Assembly (NCBI RefSeq): GCF_900156475.1
Contig: NZ_FTNR01000014.1
Location: 50,408-114,407 of the forward strand
Direction of reading: 5' to 3'
DNA from: Natronorubrum thiooxidans
GTDB lineage: Archaea > Halobacteriota > Halobacteria > Halobacteriales > Natrialbaceae
Length of the DNA stretch: 64,000 nt
The position numbers and the translations under genes are program-made. Under the pieces are notes generated by a model that saw only the letters and a list, made by a program, of their open reading frames with translations, made no database searches and was not told where the DNA came from. Of this stretch, positions 42,790-51,962 are shown in pieces (the first letter of the stretch is position 1; each line of letters begins with the position of its first letter).

Positions 42790-45006
42790 ATGCGCGACCC
42801 AATCGATCGCATTTTAGAACCGTCGTCGATCGCCGTCGTCGGCGCGTCCTCCGATCCATCGAAACGCGGCTATCAGGCCATTGAAACCCTCCAGACGGGC
42901 GGCTACGAGGGCACGATCTACCCAGTCAACCCGTCGGCCGACGAGATCCGCGGCCTCGAGGTCGTCGCCTCGATCGCCGACGTCCCCGAGCCGGTCGACC
43001 TCGCGTTGATCGTCGTTCCGGGACCGATCGTCCCGTCCGTACTCGAAGACTGCGGCGAGATCGACGTCGGCGGTGCGGTCGTCATCGCCGTCGGCTTCGG
43101 CGAGACCGACGCGGACGGCGAAGCCCTCGAGGAGGAGATCGTCTCGCTTGCAGCCGAGAACGACGTCCGACTCGTCGGGCCGAACACCTCCGGGTTGATC
43201 AACGTCGGCGATGGGGCGAACCTCGTCGGTGCCGACGGCGTTCCCGAGGGCGACCTCGGACTGCTGTGTCAGAGTGGGAATCTCGCCATCGCGTTGTTTA
43301 CCGAGGCCGCCGGCCGGGAGGGCGTCGGCTTCAGCCACTACGTCGGCGTCGGCAACGAGGCCGACCTCCAGTTCGACGAGTATCTCCCCTACTTCGAACG
43401 AACCGACGAAACCGATGCTGTCGTCTGTTACGTCGAGGGCTTCTCCGACGGTCGCGCATTCCTCGAGCAAGCCCGCGAAACCGGAGCGAAGACGCCGATC
43501 GTCGTCTGCAAGAGCGGCCGCTCGGACGTCGGCAAGCAGTCGGCGAGTTCACACACCGGCTCGCTCGCGGGCGATGCAGCAGTTGCGGACGCGGTCTTCC
43601 AGCAGGCGGGCGTCGTCAGCGTCGACCGATCCGACGAACTGCTGGCGGCGGCCGACGCGCTGGCCTCCCAGCCACCCGTCGATGGCGAGAACGTCGCGGT
43701 CCTCGCCGACGGCGGCGGCCACGCGACGCTGGCAGCCGACGCCCTCGCCGAGCGCGGCCTCTCGGTGCCGCAGCTGGCAGCCGACACCCAGCGCCGCCTC
43801 GAGAACGTCCTTCCAGACGCTGCAAGCGTCCGAAACCCGGTTGACGTCGCCGGCGGCACTGACGATGACCCGTCGGTGTTCGCCGACTGCGCCGCGGCGC
43901 TGTTCGACGACCCGAACGTCGATGCCGTGTTGCTCTCGGGACTGTTCGGCGGCTACGGCCAGCGCTTTACCGACGACCTCGAGCCGATCGAGCAAGCCGC
44001 CGCAGCGGAGATTGCCGACGCCGCCGCGGCGACTGAGACGCCGCTGGTGATCCAGAGCGCCTACGAGAGCACCGACCCCGAAACCCATACGATCCTCCGG
44101 GAGCACGACGTTCCGGTGTACGAGTCGCTGGACATTTCCGTCGCCTGCCTCGATGCGCTGTCGACGTACGGAACACATCTACAGGTTGCCGACGAAAAGA
44201 GTTCGTTCGAACTCGATTCCGAGTCCGCCGACGGCCCCGACGGCATTCGAGCGCTCGGGGACCGTGCCACCGACGGCACCCTCTCAGAGTACGACGCCAA
44301 AGCGCTTCTCGACGAGTACGGCGCGCCGGTGACGCCGTACGCGCTCGCCGAAACGGCGACGGACGCCGAACGTGCCGCCGCCGAGTTCGACGGCCCCGTC
44401 GCAATGAAGGTCGTCTCGCCGGATATCGTTCACAAAACCGAAGCCGACGCCATCGCACTAGACGTCGCGGACGAGTCGGTTCGATCGACACACGAGAGCG
44501 TGCTCGAGAACGCTCGAGCCTACGATCCAGACGCCGCGATCGACGGCGTGCTCGTTTCGCCGATGCGGACCGACGGCGTCGAAGTGATCGTCGGCGCGAC
44601 CCACGACGAGCAGTTCGGCCCCGTCGTCATGTTCGGCCTCGGCGGCGTCTTCGTCGAGGTGCTTGAGGACGTTGCCTTCCGTGCCGCGCCACTGACCGAA
44701 CACGACGCACGGACGATGCTCGACGACATCGACGCACAGGACGTTCTCGAGGGGGCTCGTGGCGACCCGCCGGTTGACCGTGACGCGCTCGTCGACGTCC
44801 TGCTGTCGGTCTCCCAACTCGTCGCTGACCACCCCGAAATCGCGGAGGTCGACCTGAATCCGGTGCTCGCGGGCGAGGACGGTGCCGAGATCCTTGACGC
44901 GAGTATCGTCCTCGAATCGGGCGATGGCAACGACAACCCCGACAGCGACGATGGCAGGCAGACACAGGAACCGGATGCGGTTCCCGATGGAGGTGTCGAT
45001 GAATGA
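42790..45006 (+). CDS. Acyl-CoA synthetase (ADP-forming), fused subunits
   Basis: A 738-residue fusion of alpha (CoA-binding and ligase-CoA, 1-460) and beta (ATP-grasp, 470-700) subunits of ADP-forming acetyl/acyl-CoA synthetase. The phosphorylated histidine is His255 in SSHTGSLAGD. The beta part has VAMKVVSPDIVHKTEADAI and FGLGGVFVEVLEDVAFR. It converts an acid, CoA and ATP to acyl-CoA, ADP and phosphate, or runs in reverse to make ATP. It overlaps the second crotonase by four bases. Confidence 0.93.
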   Translation: MRDPIDRILEPSSIAVVGASSDPSKRGYQAIETLQTGGYEGTIYPVNPSADEIRGLEVVASIADVPEPVDLALIVVPGPIVPSVLEDCGEIDVGGAVVIAVGFGETDADGEALEEEIVSLAAENDVRLVGPNTSGLINVGDGANLVGADGVPEGDLGLLCQSGNLAIALFTEAAGREGVGFSHYVGVGNEADLQFDEYLPYFERTDETDAVVCYVEGFSDGRAFLEQARETGAKTPIVVCKSGRSDVGKQSASSHTGSLAGDAAVADAVFQQAGVVSVDRSDELLAAADALASQPPVDGENVAVLADGGGHATLAADALAERGLSVPQLAADTQRRLENVLPDAASVRNPVDVAGGTDDDPSVFADCAAALFDDPNVDAVLLSGLFGGYGQRFTDDLEPIEQAAAAEIADAAAATETPLVIQSAYESTDPETHTILREHDVPVYESLDISVACLDALSTYGTHLQVADEKSSFELDSESADGPDGIRALGDRATDGTLSEYDAKALLDEYGAPVTPYALAETATDAERAAAEFDGPVAMKVVSPDIVHKTEADAIALDVADESVRSTHESVLENARAYDPDAAIDGVLVSPMRTDGVEVIVGATHDEQFGPVVMFGLGGVFVEVLEDVAFRAAPLTEHDARTMLDDIDAQDVLEGARGDPPVDRDALVDVLLSVSQLVADHPEIAEVDLNPVLAGEDGAEILDASIVLESGDGNDNPDSDDGRQTQEPDAVPDGGVDE

Positions 45007-45821
45007 CAGAGCCCACTGAAACCAAGACCGACAAACCGCCCGTCCGCGTCGACCGTCCCCGCGAGCACGTCGCTCGCCTCACACTCGACCGCCCGGATGC
45101 GATGAACGCCTACGACGAGTCGCTCCTGCGGACGCTCGTTGCCCGCCTCGAGGAACTCGATTCGGACGATGACGTTCGCGCCATCGTCCTGACCGGCGCA
45201 GGTGATCGGGCCTTCTGCAGCGGCGTCGACCTCGAGAACATGCCGCTGACCCCCGAAATGGAGTTTGCCGACTACGAGGCGGGACTCGGCCTGTTCCAGA
45301 ACGTCGTTCGCACCCTGCGGACGATTCAGACGCCGGTCGTCGGCGCAATCAACGGCTACGCGCTCGGGGCCGGCTGTGATACGGCACTCGCCTGTGACAT
45401 CCGCATCGTCAGCGAGAACGCAGCCATCGGCGAGACGTTCATCGACGTCGGCTTCGTCCCCGGCGACGGCGGCGCGTACCTCCTGCCGCGACTGATCGGC
45501 GAGGCCCGCGCGAAGGAGCTGATATTCACCGGCCGCCACCTCGAGGGCGAAGAGATCGTCGACTGGGACCTCGCCCGTGAGTGTGTCCCCGCCGACGAGT
45601 TGCTCGAGGCAGCCGAGTCGTTCGCCGCCGACCTCGCCGCCCAGCCGCCGATCGCACTCGGACTGAGCAAGTCGCTGGTCAACGAGAGCGCCGACGTCGA
45701 CCTCGAGACGGCGTTCGAACACGCCACGCGCGCCCAGCGGATCTGTGCCCAGACCGACGACCACGCGGAAGCGGTCGATGCGTTCGCCGAAAACCGCGAA
45801 CCGGAGTTTACGGGCGAATGA
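45003..45821 (+). CDS. Enoyl-CoA hydratase
   Basis: A 272-residue crotonase with both catalytic glutamates of classical hydratases: IGETFIDVGFVPGDGGAYLL and AKELIFTGRHL. Also GDRAFCSGVDLENMP and GYALGAGCDTALACD. It probably hydrates the alpha-beta-unsaturated acyl-CoA produced in this pathway. It overlaps the nitrilase start by four bases. Confidence 0.92.
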   Translation: MTEPTETKTDKPPVRVDRPREHVARLTLDRPDAMNAYDESLLRTLVARLEELDSDDDVRAIVLTGAGDRAFCSGVDLENMPLTPEMEFADYEAGLGLFQNVVRTLRTIQTPVVGAINGYALGAGCDTALACDIRIVSENAAIGETFIDVGFVPGDGGAYLLPRLIGEARAKELIFTGRHLEGEEIVDWDLARECVPADELLEAAESFAADLAAQPPIALGLSKSLVNESADVDLETAFEHATRAQRICAQTDDHAEAVDAFAENREPEFTGE

Positions 45822-46645
45822 GCCTCGACACCGTTGCACTCGTCCAGTTCGATCCCACGCTCGGCCCGGCAGACGACGGCACCATAACGCGACTCTGCGA
45901 TCGGATTCGAGAGACCGCAGCCGAGGCGGACCCGGATCTGATCGTCTTTCCCGAACTCGCGACGACCGGCTACTCGATCTTTGATCAGATCGATGCCTGT
46001 GCAGAGCCGATTCCAGGGCCGACGACACGGGCCATCGGCGGGGCAGCCGCTGCCGTCGAGTCACACGTCCTCTTTGGAATGGCGGTCCGCGACGAGCGCG
46101 GCGTTCGAAACAGCGCCGTCTGGATCGACCGGACAGGGGCGGTCCGGGCCCGCTACGACAAGCGAAACCCGTGGGGCGACGAACGCGACGTCTTCGTTCC
46201 CGGCGACGACATCCTCGTCCTCGAGTGTGAGGGCCGAACGCTCGGTGTCCAGATCTGTTACGATCTGAACTTTCCTGCACAGAGCGCGGCGTTTGCACGG
46301 GAAGCCGTCGACGCGATCATCAACATCTCAGCGTGGTCGGTTCCGATGGCAGGCGACTGGGATCGGTTGCTCCCCGCTCGAGCACTCGAGAACGGGGCGT
46401 ACGTCTTCGGTTGCAACCGGGCCGGTGCCGAAGAAGACCTCACGTTTTACGGCCACACAACGGCCTACGAACCCGACGGCTCGATCGCCGACCGGCTCGA
46501 CAGTCAATCCGGCATTCTCGTCTCTCACATCGAACACGAGACACTCCGCAACGAACGAGAGCGAAACCCAATGCGATGCGACCGACGCGACGATCGACCA
46601 ACGACGAACCGAGTGATAATCAGTACCAGAAGTGAGAAGCACTGA
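45818..46645 (+). CDS. Carbon-nitrogen hydrolase, nitrilase superfamily
   Basis: A 275-residue amidase-fold protein. The Glu-Lys-Cys triad is complete: Glu46 in FPELATTG, Lys115 in RYDKRNPWGDER and Cys147 in GVQICYDLNFP. It hydrolyses an amide, carbamoyl amide or nitrile in the cytoplasm, probably releasing the acid that the CoA synthetase then activates, or ammonia from an intermediate. Start overlaps the crotonase stop; the C-terminal 30 residues are basic and unusual. Confidence 0.9.
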   Translation: MSLDTVALVQFDPTLGPADDGTITRLCDRIRETAAEADPDLIVFPELATTGYSIFDQIDACAEPIPGPTTRAIGGAAAAVESHVLFGMAVRDERGVRNSAVWIDRTGAVRARYDKRNPWGDERDVFVPGDDILVLECEGRTLGVQICYDLNFPAQSAAFAREAVDAIINISAWSVPMAGDWDRLLPARALENGAYVFGCNRAGAEEDLTFYGHTTAYEPDGSIADRLDSQSGILVSHIEHETLRNERERNPMRCDRRDDRPTTNRVIISTRSEKH

Positions 46646-46723
46646 CATATCCACCGACGAGATGTTTGGTGCATGATTTAGGGGTTCCGACGACATTTCA
46701 AGGAGTCACAACAAATAAATACC

Positions 46724-47221
46724 ATGGCCGAAATCACACTCGACGAAACCGACTTCCGCTTGCTCAGAGAGTTAGACGAGAACGGAGAGATCGATGCCGA
46801 CGAGATCGCCGAAGAACTCGACATTAGCCAGTCGACAGTCTACTATCGACTCGAGAAGTACCGCGAACAGGGAATCCTGACGGGGACGATCTCCCATCTC
46901 GACCGACACAAACTCGGCCTGGGGATGACAGCAATTTCGGAGATCAAGACCGTCTACGGCCCTGAAGCGAAGGAAGTCGGCGAGCGACTTGCACAGCTTT
47001 CGGGCGTGCAACAGGTGTACTCGATGATCGGAGAGATGTCTTTCTACGTCATCTCTCACGTTCGAGATCACGATCACCTCCAGTCGTTAATCGAGGAAAT
47101 CATCGAAACCGACGGTGTCGAAAACTCCGCGACGCATATCGTTCTCCGGACGTTCAAAGAGGAGTCGCGACTGCTGGTCAACTACGACGACGAAGACTTA
47201 GAACAACTGTTCAACAGCTGA
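46724..47221 (+). CDS. Lrp/AsnC family transcription regulator
   Basis: A 165-residue regulator: winged HTH 4-50 (LDETDFRLLRELDENGEIDA) and C-terminal RAM-type domain (VQQVYSMIGEMSFYVISHV). It lies 78 bp after the nitrilase and likely controls the divergent transport and CoA genes, binding an amino acid-like effector. Its own TATA-like ATTTAGG is near 46676-46682. The 197-bp gap to 47418 shows no gene. Confidence 0.9.
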   Translation: MAEITLDETDFRLLRELDENGEIDADEIAEELDISQSTVYYRLEKYREQGILTGTISHLDRHKLGLGMTAISEIKTVYGPEAKEVGERLAQLSGVQQVYSMIGEMSFYVISHVRDHDHLQSLIEEIIETDGVENSATHIVLRTFKEESRLLVNYDDEDLEQLFNS

Positions 47222-47418
47222 GAAACGTCCGACCCCGTCCCACGCGTTGACGGCAGAGTCATCGCGGCCGCCATCGGGGTTGACCCGGTAGCGGGGCGTG
47301 GGACGCCACAATCGTAACAACTGAACCGAGTGAGACACCCATCGCAGGGTGTCATCGTGCGATGGGACGGGCAGTAGCTACGATAGTCCGACGCAAAACG
47401 CGACGACCACTGGCTCGA

Positions 47419-47985
47419 TTACTCGAAGCAGACGACCGGGTTGCCGGCGTCTCGAGGATCGGGCTCGAATGCGGGTTCGTTGGCAAGCCCGTTGTATCGG
47501 GCCCGAAGTACGACGTTCTCGTCGACGTAGTACGTGACGCGAGTATCTCGCTCGGTTGACGCCGGAACCCCTTGTGTCGCGGTCGTCAGATCGTAGACGA
47601 TCGAGACTAGCACAGCCTCTTGGTCTGAATCCGACCCGATATCGTCCAGTTGGCGTGCCCGGAACTGGAAGTCAAACGTCTGTGTTTCCGAGCCGTACGC
47701 CTCGAGAAACGCGTTTCGACGGTACGCCCGCTCGAACTCGAGGACGTACTGACCAGCGCCGTCGGACATGGACGCCGGCGGTGATGGATACGGTTCCGGT
47801 TCGACGTCCGGCAGTGTCGGAGACGGTCGATCACTGTCGGCACAGTCGTACGCAGCTGTCGAAACGATACCGGAGTCGTCCGGGTTCTCCTTACTCGTGT
47901 GTTGGCCCTCGGAACAGCCCGCAATCGCCACGGCAAACGGCATCGCAGCGGTGAGGAGGGCACGACGGGAGCGGCACTGTCGCAT
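47419..47985 (-). CDS. Hypothetical lipoprotein
   Basis: A 188-residue exported protein with leader RRALLTAAMPFAVAIAGCSEG and a beta-rich body (GQYVLEFERAYRRNAFLEAY, VTYYVDENVVLRARYNG). A cysteine pair (YDCADSD early, VVCFE at the end) could form a disulfide. Such proteins are common haloarchaeal surface lipoproteins of unknown function. Confidence 0.75.
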   Translation of the reverse strand: MRQCRSRRALLTAAMPFAVAIAGCSEGQHTSKENPDDSGIVSTAAYDCADSDRPSPTLPDVEPEPYPSPPASMSDGAGQYVLEFERAYRRNAFLEAYGSETQTFDFQFRARQLDDIGSDSDQEAVLVSIVYDLTTATQGVPASTERDTRVTYYVDENVVLRARYNGLANEPAFEPDPRDAGNPVVCFE

Positions 47986-48114
47986 AGTGTGATGTCAATT
48001 ATATATTATATGTATGTTTCGAAGTCATCACTACCGAACACGAATCGTGCCGAAAACCGGGTCCGTATACTGCTCGAGTCCGTCGGTCGAAAAAATCCGA
48101 CCGCAGATGTGCCG

Positions 48115-49476
48115 TTACTCGTCTTCGAGCAGTCGATCGACCATTTCGTCGGGGTCGAACCGCTCTAAGTCGTCGTAACCCTGGCCGACGCCGAGGAAGA
48201 GAATTGGCTTCCCGGTGACGTGGGCGATAGAGATGGCCGCCCCGCCGTTGGAATCCGCGTCGGCTTTCGTCAGAATCGCGCCGTCGATCGCTGCCGCGTC
48301 GTTGAACTCGCGGGCGCGGTTGACCGCGTCCTGTCCCGCCACTGCTTCGTCGACGAACAGCGTCATGTCGGGGCCGACGACTCGATCGATCTTCTCGAGT
48401 TGGTCCATCAGGCCCTCGTCGGTGTGGAGTCGACCCGCCGTATCACCGAGGACGACGTCGATGTCGTTTGCCTCGGCGTACTCGACGGCGTCGTACAACA
48501 CGGCCGCGGGGTCGCCACCCTGTTCGTGTCGGATGAGGTTCGTGTCCAGTGCGTCGGCGTGTTCCTGGATCTGCTCGTTGGCCCCGGCGCGGTAGGTGTC
48601 GCCGTTGGCCATCACCGTCGAGAAGCCACGCTCCTCGAAGTAGCGGCTCAACTTCGCGATCGAGGTGGTCTTCCCGACGCCGTTGACGCCGGTGAAGACG
48701 ATCGTCACCGGCTTGTCCTCGATGGCGATGCGCTCGTCGAAGTCGAACTGCCCGACGCTGATCACGTCGTAGATCGCATCGCGCAGTGCGTTCTCGACGA
48801 CCTCGCCCGTCGACGTCGTAAACGTCCGCGTCTCGCCGACCAACTCCTCGCGGATGTTGTCGAGGACTTCCTCGGCGACGCCCATCTCGACGTCGCTCGA
48901 GAGTAACGCTAACTCGAGTTCGTGTAACGGGCCCTCGAGGTCGTCTTCCTCGATGACGAACTTCCCCTTGACGAGGGATCTGGCCTTGGCACCGAAGCCG
49001 GTCGAGTTGCTGTTGTCCTCACCGGCCTCGCTGGCTTCATCATCCTCGGCTTCAGCCGCCTCGGCGTCCGTCTCGACGGCCGCGGCCGCGTCCGGCTCGT
49101 CGGTCTCGGTGTCGAGGTCGGGTTCGGTATCTCCCGACGGCTCCTCGACAGCGGTCGCGTCGGCGGTCGGCGCAGCCGTCTCGGTGTTCGAGTCTGCCGT
49201 TTCGGTTGCCGGTGCCGTCTCGACCGCGTGTTCGCTCTCGGGTGCGGCCTCGGCTCGAGCGCCGTCGTCGGCCGCGTCAGGAGTCGTCTCTGGGGCTTCC
49301 GACGCTGCGTCCGTATCGCCTTCGAGTTCGTCTTCAGTCTCTTGGAGTTCGTCCGCCGTCTCCTCGAGATCCGACTCCTCGAGTTCGTCGTCGTCGACTT
49401 CTTCGACGTTCTCTTCGGCGGCTTCTTCGGCGTCTTTCCGGAAGCTCCCGAGTTTCTTCTTCAGGTTATCGAACAT
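48115..49476 (-). CDS. ftsY: SRP receptor FtsY
   Basis: A 453-residue SRP receptor GTPase. Residues 1-160 are a long acidic, low-complexity region for membrane association; the NG domain follows with TGVNGVGKTTSIAKL (about residue 260), GDTAGRLHTDEGLMDQLEKI and LTKADADSNGGAAISI. It pairs with Ffh (26834) to target ribosomes to the translocon. Last gene of the L18Ae-pfdA-ftsY set. Confidence 0.96.
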   Translation of the reverse strand: MFDNLKKKLGSFRKDAEEAAEENVEEVDDDELEESDLEETADELQETEDELEGDTDAASEAPETTPDAADDGARAEAAPESEHAVETAPATETADSNTETAAPTADATAVEEPSGDTEPDLDTETDEPDAAAAVETDAEAAEAEDDEASEAGEDNSNSTGFGAKARSLVKGKFVIEEDDLEGPLHELELALLSSDVEMGVAEEVLDNIREELVGETRTFTTSTGEVVENALRDAIYDVISVGQFDFDERIAIEDKPVTIVFTGVNGVGKTTSIAKLSRYFEERGFSTVMANGDTYRAGANEQIQEHADALDTNLIRHEQGGDPAAVLYDAVEYAEANDIDVVLGDTAGRLHTDEGLMDQLEKIDRVVGPDMTLFVDEAVAGQDAVNRAREFNDAAAIDGAILTKADADSNGGAAISIAHVTGKPILFLGVGQGYDDLERFDPDEMVDRLLEDE

Positions 49477-49497
49477 AGTAGCGGTGGGGTTCCGACG

Positions 49498-49947
49498 TTA
49501 CTCGTCGGGGCCCTGCCCTTGGCCCATCCCCTGCATCTGCTGTTGCATCGCCTGCTGCTGGAGCTGCTGGGCCTGCTGCTCGAGTTCCGTGCTCTCGGAC
49601 TCGAGTTCGGCAATCTCGCTGTTGACCTCGTCGATACGGTCGTCGAGGTTCTCCTTTTTGCTCTCGAGGGCGTCGACGGCGTCGTCCTGCTCGAACTGTC
49701 CGGCGTAGTCTGCACCGAGTTCGACGATCACTTCGTCGATATCCTCGACGTTCGCGCGGAGGTAGGCCCCGCCGCCGATGGGGACCTGAACGGTCGAGTC
49801 AGTCTCGAGGGTCTCGAGTGCCTCGATGGCTTCGTCGGTTTCGGTTTTCTGTTGCTGGATGGCCTCAACGTTCGCTTCGAGCTCTTCGATCTCTTCTTGG
49901 ATCTGCTGGAGTTCCTGGGAGAGCTGCTGGAGTTGCTGCTGACCCAT
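49498..49947 (-). CDS. pfdA: Prefoldin subunit alpha
   Basis: A 149-residue prefoldin alpha with N-terminal coiled coil (QQLQQLSQELQQIQEEIEEL), the beta hairpin VQVPIGGGAYLRANVEDIDE and a second coiled coil ending in a Gln/Met-rich tail. It forms the hexameric chaperone with prefoldin beta, which is not in the window. Its ATG shares one base with the L18Ae stop. Confidence 0.95.
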   Translation of the reverse strand: MGQQQLQQLSQELQQIQEEIEELEANVEAIQQQKTETDEAIEALETLETDSTVQVPIGGGAYLRANVEDIDEVIVELGADYAGQFEQDDAVDALESKKENLDDRIDEVNSEIAELESESTELEQQAQQLQQQAMQQQMQGMGQGQGPDE

Positions 49948-50120
49948 TATGCGCTCACCTCGTCGAGTTTGATCTCCGAGCGCTTCAGCCCGTGCTGGCT
50001 CCCGAGCTGGGAGAGCACGTGTTCGCGGGCGACGTTCTCGTTCTCGGCGTCGATCGTCGTTTCGAACGGCGCGTAGCCGTCGCGGCTCTTGAACTGGCCA
50101 GTGACCGTAAATTGACTCAT
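49947..50120 (-). CDS. rpl18a: 50S ribosomal protein L18Ae (LX)
   Basis: A 57-residue protein read from the minus strand: MSQFTVTGQFKSRDGYAPFE, ending KRSEIKLDEVSA. This is the archaeal LX/L18Ae protein, which is shorter than the usual gene-finder cutoff. It heads the transcription unit with pfdA and ftsY, overlapping pfdA by one base. The 306-bp gap to 50426 has no convincing gene. Confidence 0.93.
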   Translation of the reverse strand: MSQFTVTGQFKSRDGYAPFETTIDAENENVAREHVLSQLGSQHGLKRSEIKLDEVSA

Positions 50121-50426
50121 GACTATCTCTCCGGCAGGCAGTCGGAAGAATCTTCCCTTCTGTCGGAGTCAGGCCGGGCCGGGACCGCGGCGGGATCGGA
50201 ATCGCGTTCCCGGTGTCTCAGACGGTCTGCTGTGTCGTGTTCCCAACGCGATCGCCGTCGCGGCGATGTGGACGACGACGAGTGCGCCCAGCGCCACCAC
50301 AGTCGGGACGATCGTATAGCTGACCGATTACTGGCAGTGAATATATGCCTTGGCGACCGGTTTTCGTCCTGACACAGCATCCGCGTTGGTCCAAACGGTT
50401 TTGTCCGGAGGGCGATATGCTCCGAT

Positions 50427-50738
50427 ATGAGCGAACTCGAGCCAAGCGAACTGTTGCCAAGTGAACGGATGCAAACCCAGGTCCTCGAGGGCGAGGTCAC
50501 CCAGATCCATCGCGGCCACCAGTACGCCGACGTGGGCGATACGTTCACGATCGACGAGACGACGTTCGAAGTCACCGACGTCACCGAGCGCACGCTCGGG
50601 GATTTGACCGACGAGGACGCTCAGGCAGAAGGGATGGACGACCTCGAGGCCTACCGCGGGCTACTCGAGCGGGCTCACGATAATTTCGAGTGGGATGACG
50701 ACAGCGAGGTCGTCTTACACCGGTTTAAAACGCAGTAG
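50427..50738 (+). CDS. ASCH-domain protein
   Basis: A 103-residue protein with an ASCH fold (RMQTQVLEGEVTQIHRGHQYA, FTIDETTFEVTDVTERTLGD). ASCH domains bind RNA or modified nucleotides and act in translation or RNA processing. It is on the opposite strand between two ribosomal/translation operons, converging with aIF6. Confidence 0.85.
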   Translation: MSELEPSELLPSERMQTQVLEGEVTQIHRGHQYADVGDTFTIDETTFEVTDVTERTLGDLTDEDAQAEGMDDLEAYRGLLERAHDNFEWDDDSEVVLHRFKTQ

Positions 50739-50789
50739 ACGGGACGAAAAACGGCTGGGCAACCAGAAACGAGACGCGATCGACCGCGA

Positions 50790-51455
50790 TCAGTCCAGAT
50801 AGCCCAGTGCGTCTTCGATCCGGCCCAGTTCCGGTCCGGTGGTGTCCGAACCGACGACGTAGCCGGCGTCGTTGGCGATCAGCCCGGAGCCGACGAGCGG
50901 AGCACCGTAGTTGACCGTGCCGACGTCGGCCCGGACGTCGAGTGCGTCCTCGAGGACGTCGAGTTCCTCGTCGGTCGCTTTGGGGTGACAGAGCACGCCC
51001 GAGTTCGTCGCAACCGCGGCCGTCCCGACGGTCCGGACACCGGCGAGGTCGCCGCGTTCGACGGGGACCTCGAGCGTGTCTTTGACGATCTGAATCGCCT
51101 CCCGCGGGAGGTCGGGATGGACGTACGCGCCGTAGTCGTTGGCGAGGACGACGTTCCCCGCGGCGTTGATGTTCCCCGGCAGTTCCGCGACGGGGAGATC
51201 GACCTCGTCCTCGAGGTGTTCGCGTTCGTACTCGAGTACACGAGCGCTGACGAGCAGTCCGTTCTCGTTGCCCGTCGCTAACGCGCCGACCGTCGAGGAG
51301 CCACCAACGGTCGTCCCGATTGCGGGCACCTCGAGTTCGTCGGTCAGGTCAGCGATGGCGTCGTCGTCGACGTCCGGGCGGACGAGCACGCACGAGCCGG
51401 TCGCGCGGGCGAAGACGCCGACGTACGCCGACCCGGCGAAGGCGAGACGCTTCAA
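50790..51455 (-). CDS. eif6: Translation initiation factor aIF6
   Basis: A 221-residue anti-association factor that binds the 50S subunit. Five repeats of a pentein fold are visible, e.g. [38 protein letters not shown] and [20 protein letters not shown]. It starts two bases after L31e and is the last gene of the L39e-L31e-aIF6 set. Confidence 0.96.
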   Translation of the reverse strand: MKRLAFAGSAYVGVFARATGSCVLVRPDVDDDAIADLTDELEVPAIGTTVGGSSTVGALATGNENGLLVSARVLEYEREHLEDEVDLPVAELPGNINAAGNVVLANDYGAYVHPDLPREAIQIVKDTLEVPVERGDLAGVRTVGTAAVATNSGVLCHPKATDEELDVLEDALDVRADVGTVNYGAPLVGSGLIANDAGYVVGSDTTGPELGRIEDALGYLD

Positions 51456-51457
51456 AT

Positions 51458-51736
51458 TTACTCGGCGACCTCGGCCTCGACGATGGCGTCACCGTCTTCG
51501 TCGAAGCGAGCAGCACGAACACGGAGTTTCCGTGGCGGATTGGATCGGCCCTGCGACCAGACCGTCTCGTTGATCGAGGGGTCCAGACGGATGGCGTCCT
51601 CGTCGACCGCGAAGTGTTTCGCGAGGTGCTCGCGGATGAGTCGCATCGCGTAGTCGGCGGCCTCGTGGTTGGCTCCCTTCTTGACGTCGCGCAGTGGAAC
51701 GGTTACAACGCGTTCCTCGAAATCACTTGCACTCAT
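51458..51736 (-). CDS. rpl31e: 50S ribosomal protein L31e
   Basis: A 92-residue protein, [20 protein letters not shown] ... [17 protein letters not shown], with the C-terminal [20 protein letters not shown]. It follows L39e by two bases and precedes aIF6 by two bases, an order conserved in archaea. Confidence 0.96.
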   Translation of the reverse strand: MSASDFEERVVTVPLRDVKKGANHEAADYAMRLIREHLAKHFAVDEDAIRLDPSINETVWSQGRSNPPRKLRVRAARFDEDGDAIVEAEVAE

Positions 51737-51738
51737 CG

Positions 51739-51891
51739 TTATTCGTCAGTGTCGTTGCGCCGCCAGTTGCGTCGCTTGGGGTTTCGCTGCACTTCCATGT
51801 TGGTCTTCATCATGACCCAGGCCGGAACGCGGCTGTTCTGGTTCTCGAGTTTGGCAAGACGCTTTTTCTTGCCCTTCGATTTCTTACCCAT
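51739..51891 (-). CDS. rpl39e: 50S ribosomal protein L39e
   Basis: A 50-residue basic protein starting [20 protein letters not shown], ending [11 protein letters not shown]. The ATG at 51891 is chosen over an in-frame upstream ATG that adds 25 unrelated residues. A TATA-like TTTTAAGC (51917-51925) sits about 30 bp before the start, so it begins the L39e-L31e-aIF6 transcript. Basic composition contrasts with the acidic neighbours, as usual for ribosomal proteins. Confidence 0.95.
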   Translation of the reverse strand: MGKKSKGKKKRLAKLENQNSRVPAWVMMKTNMEVQRNPKRRNWRRNDTDE

Positions 51892-51916
51892 AGTAGCCGG
51901 ACGTAGCCCGCGGTCG

Positions 51917-51925
51917 CTTAAAATC
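51917..51925 (-). promoter_or_regulatory. Promoter of L39e-L31e-aIF6
   Basis: On the minus strand ATTTTAAGC lies about 30 bp before the L39e start codon, fitting a leaderless or short-leader ribosomal message. Confidence 0.45.
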
Positions 51926-51962
51926 TTGTCCATCTCGAAGACGAGCGCAGCGCGATGGCTTC

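Noticed and set aside
50169..50300. 43-residue GTG-start frame on minus strand with a hydrophobic stretch VVALGALVVVHIAATAIALG
   Set aside because: One plausible helix, but only a GTG start, an Arg-rich tail and no promoter; support too weak to call a gene.
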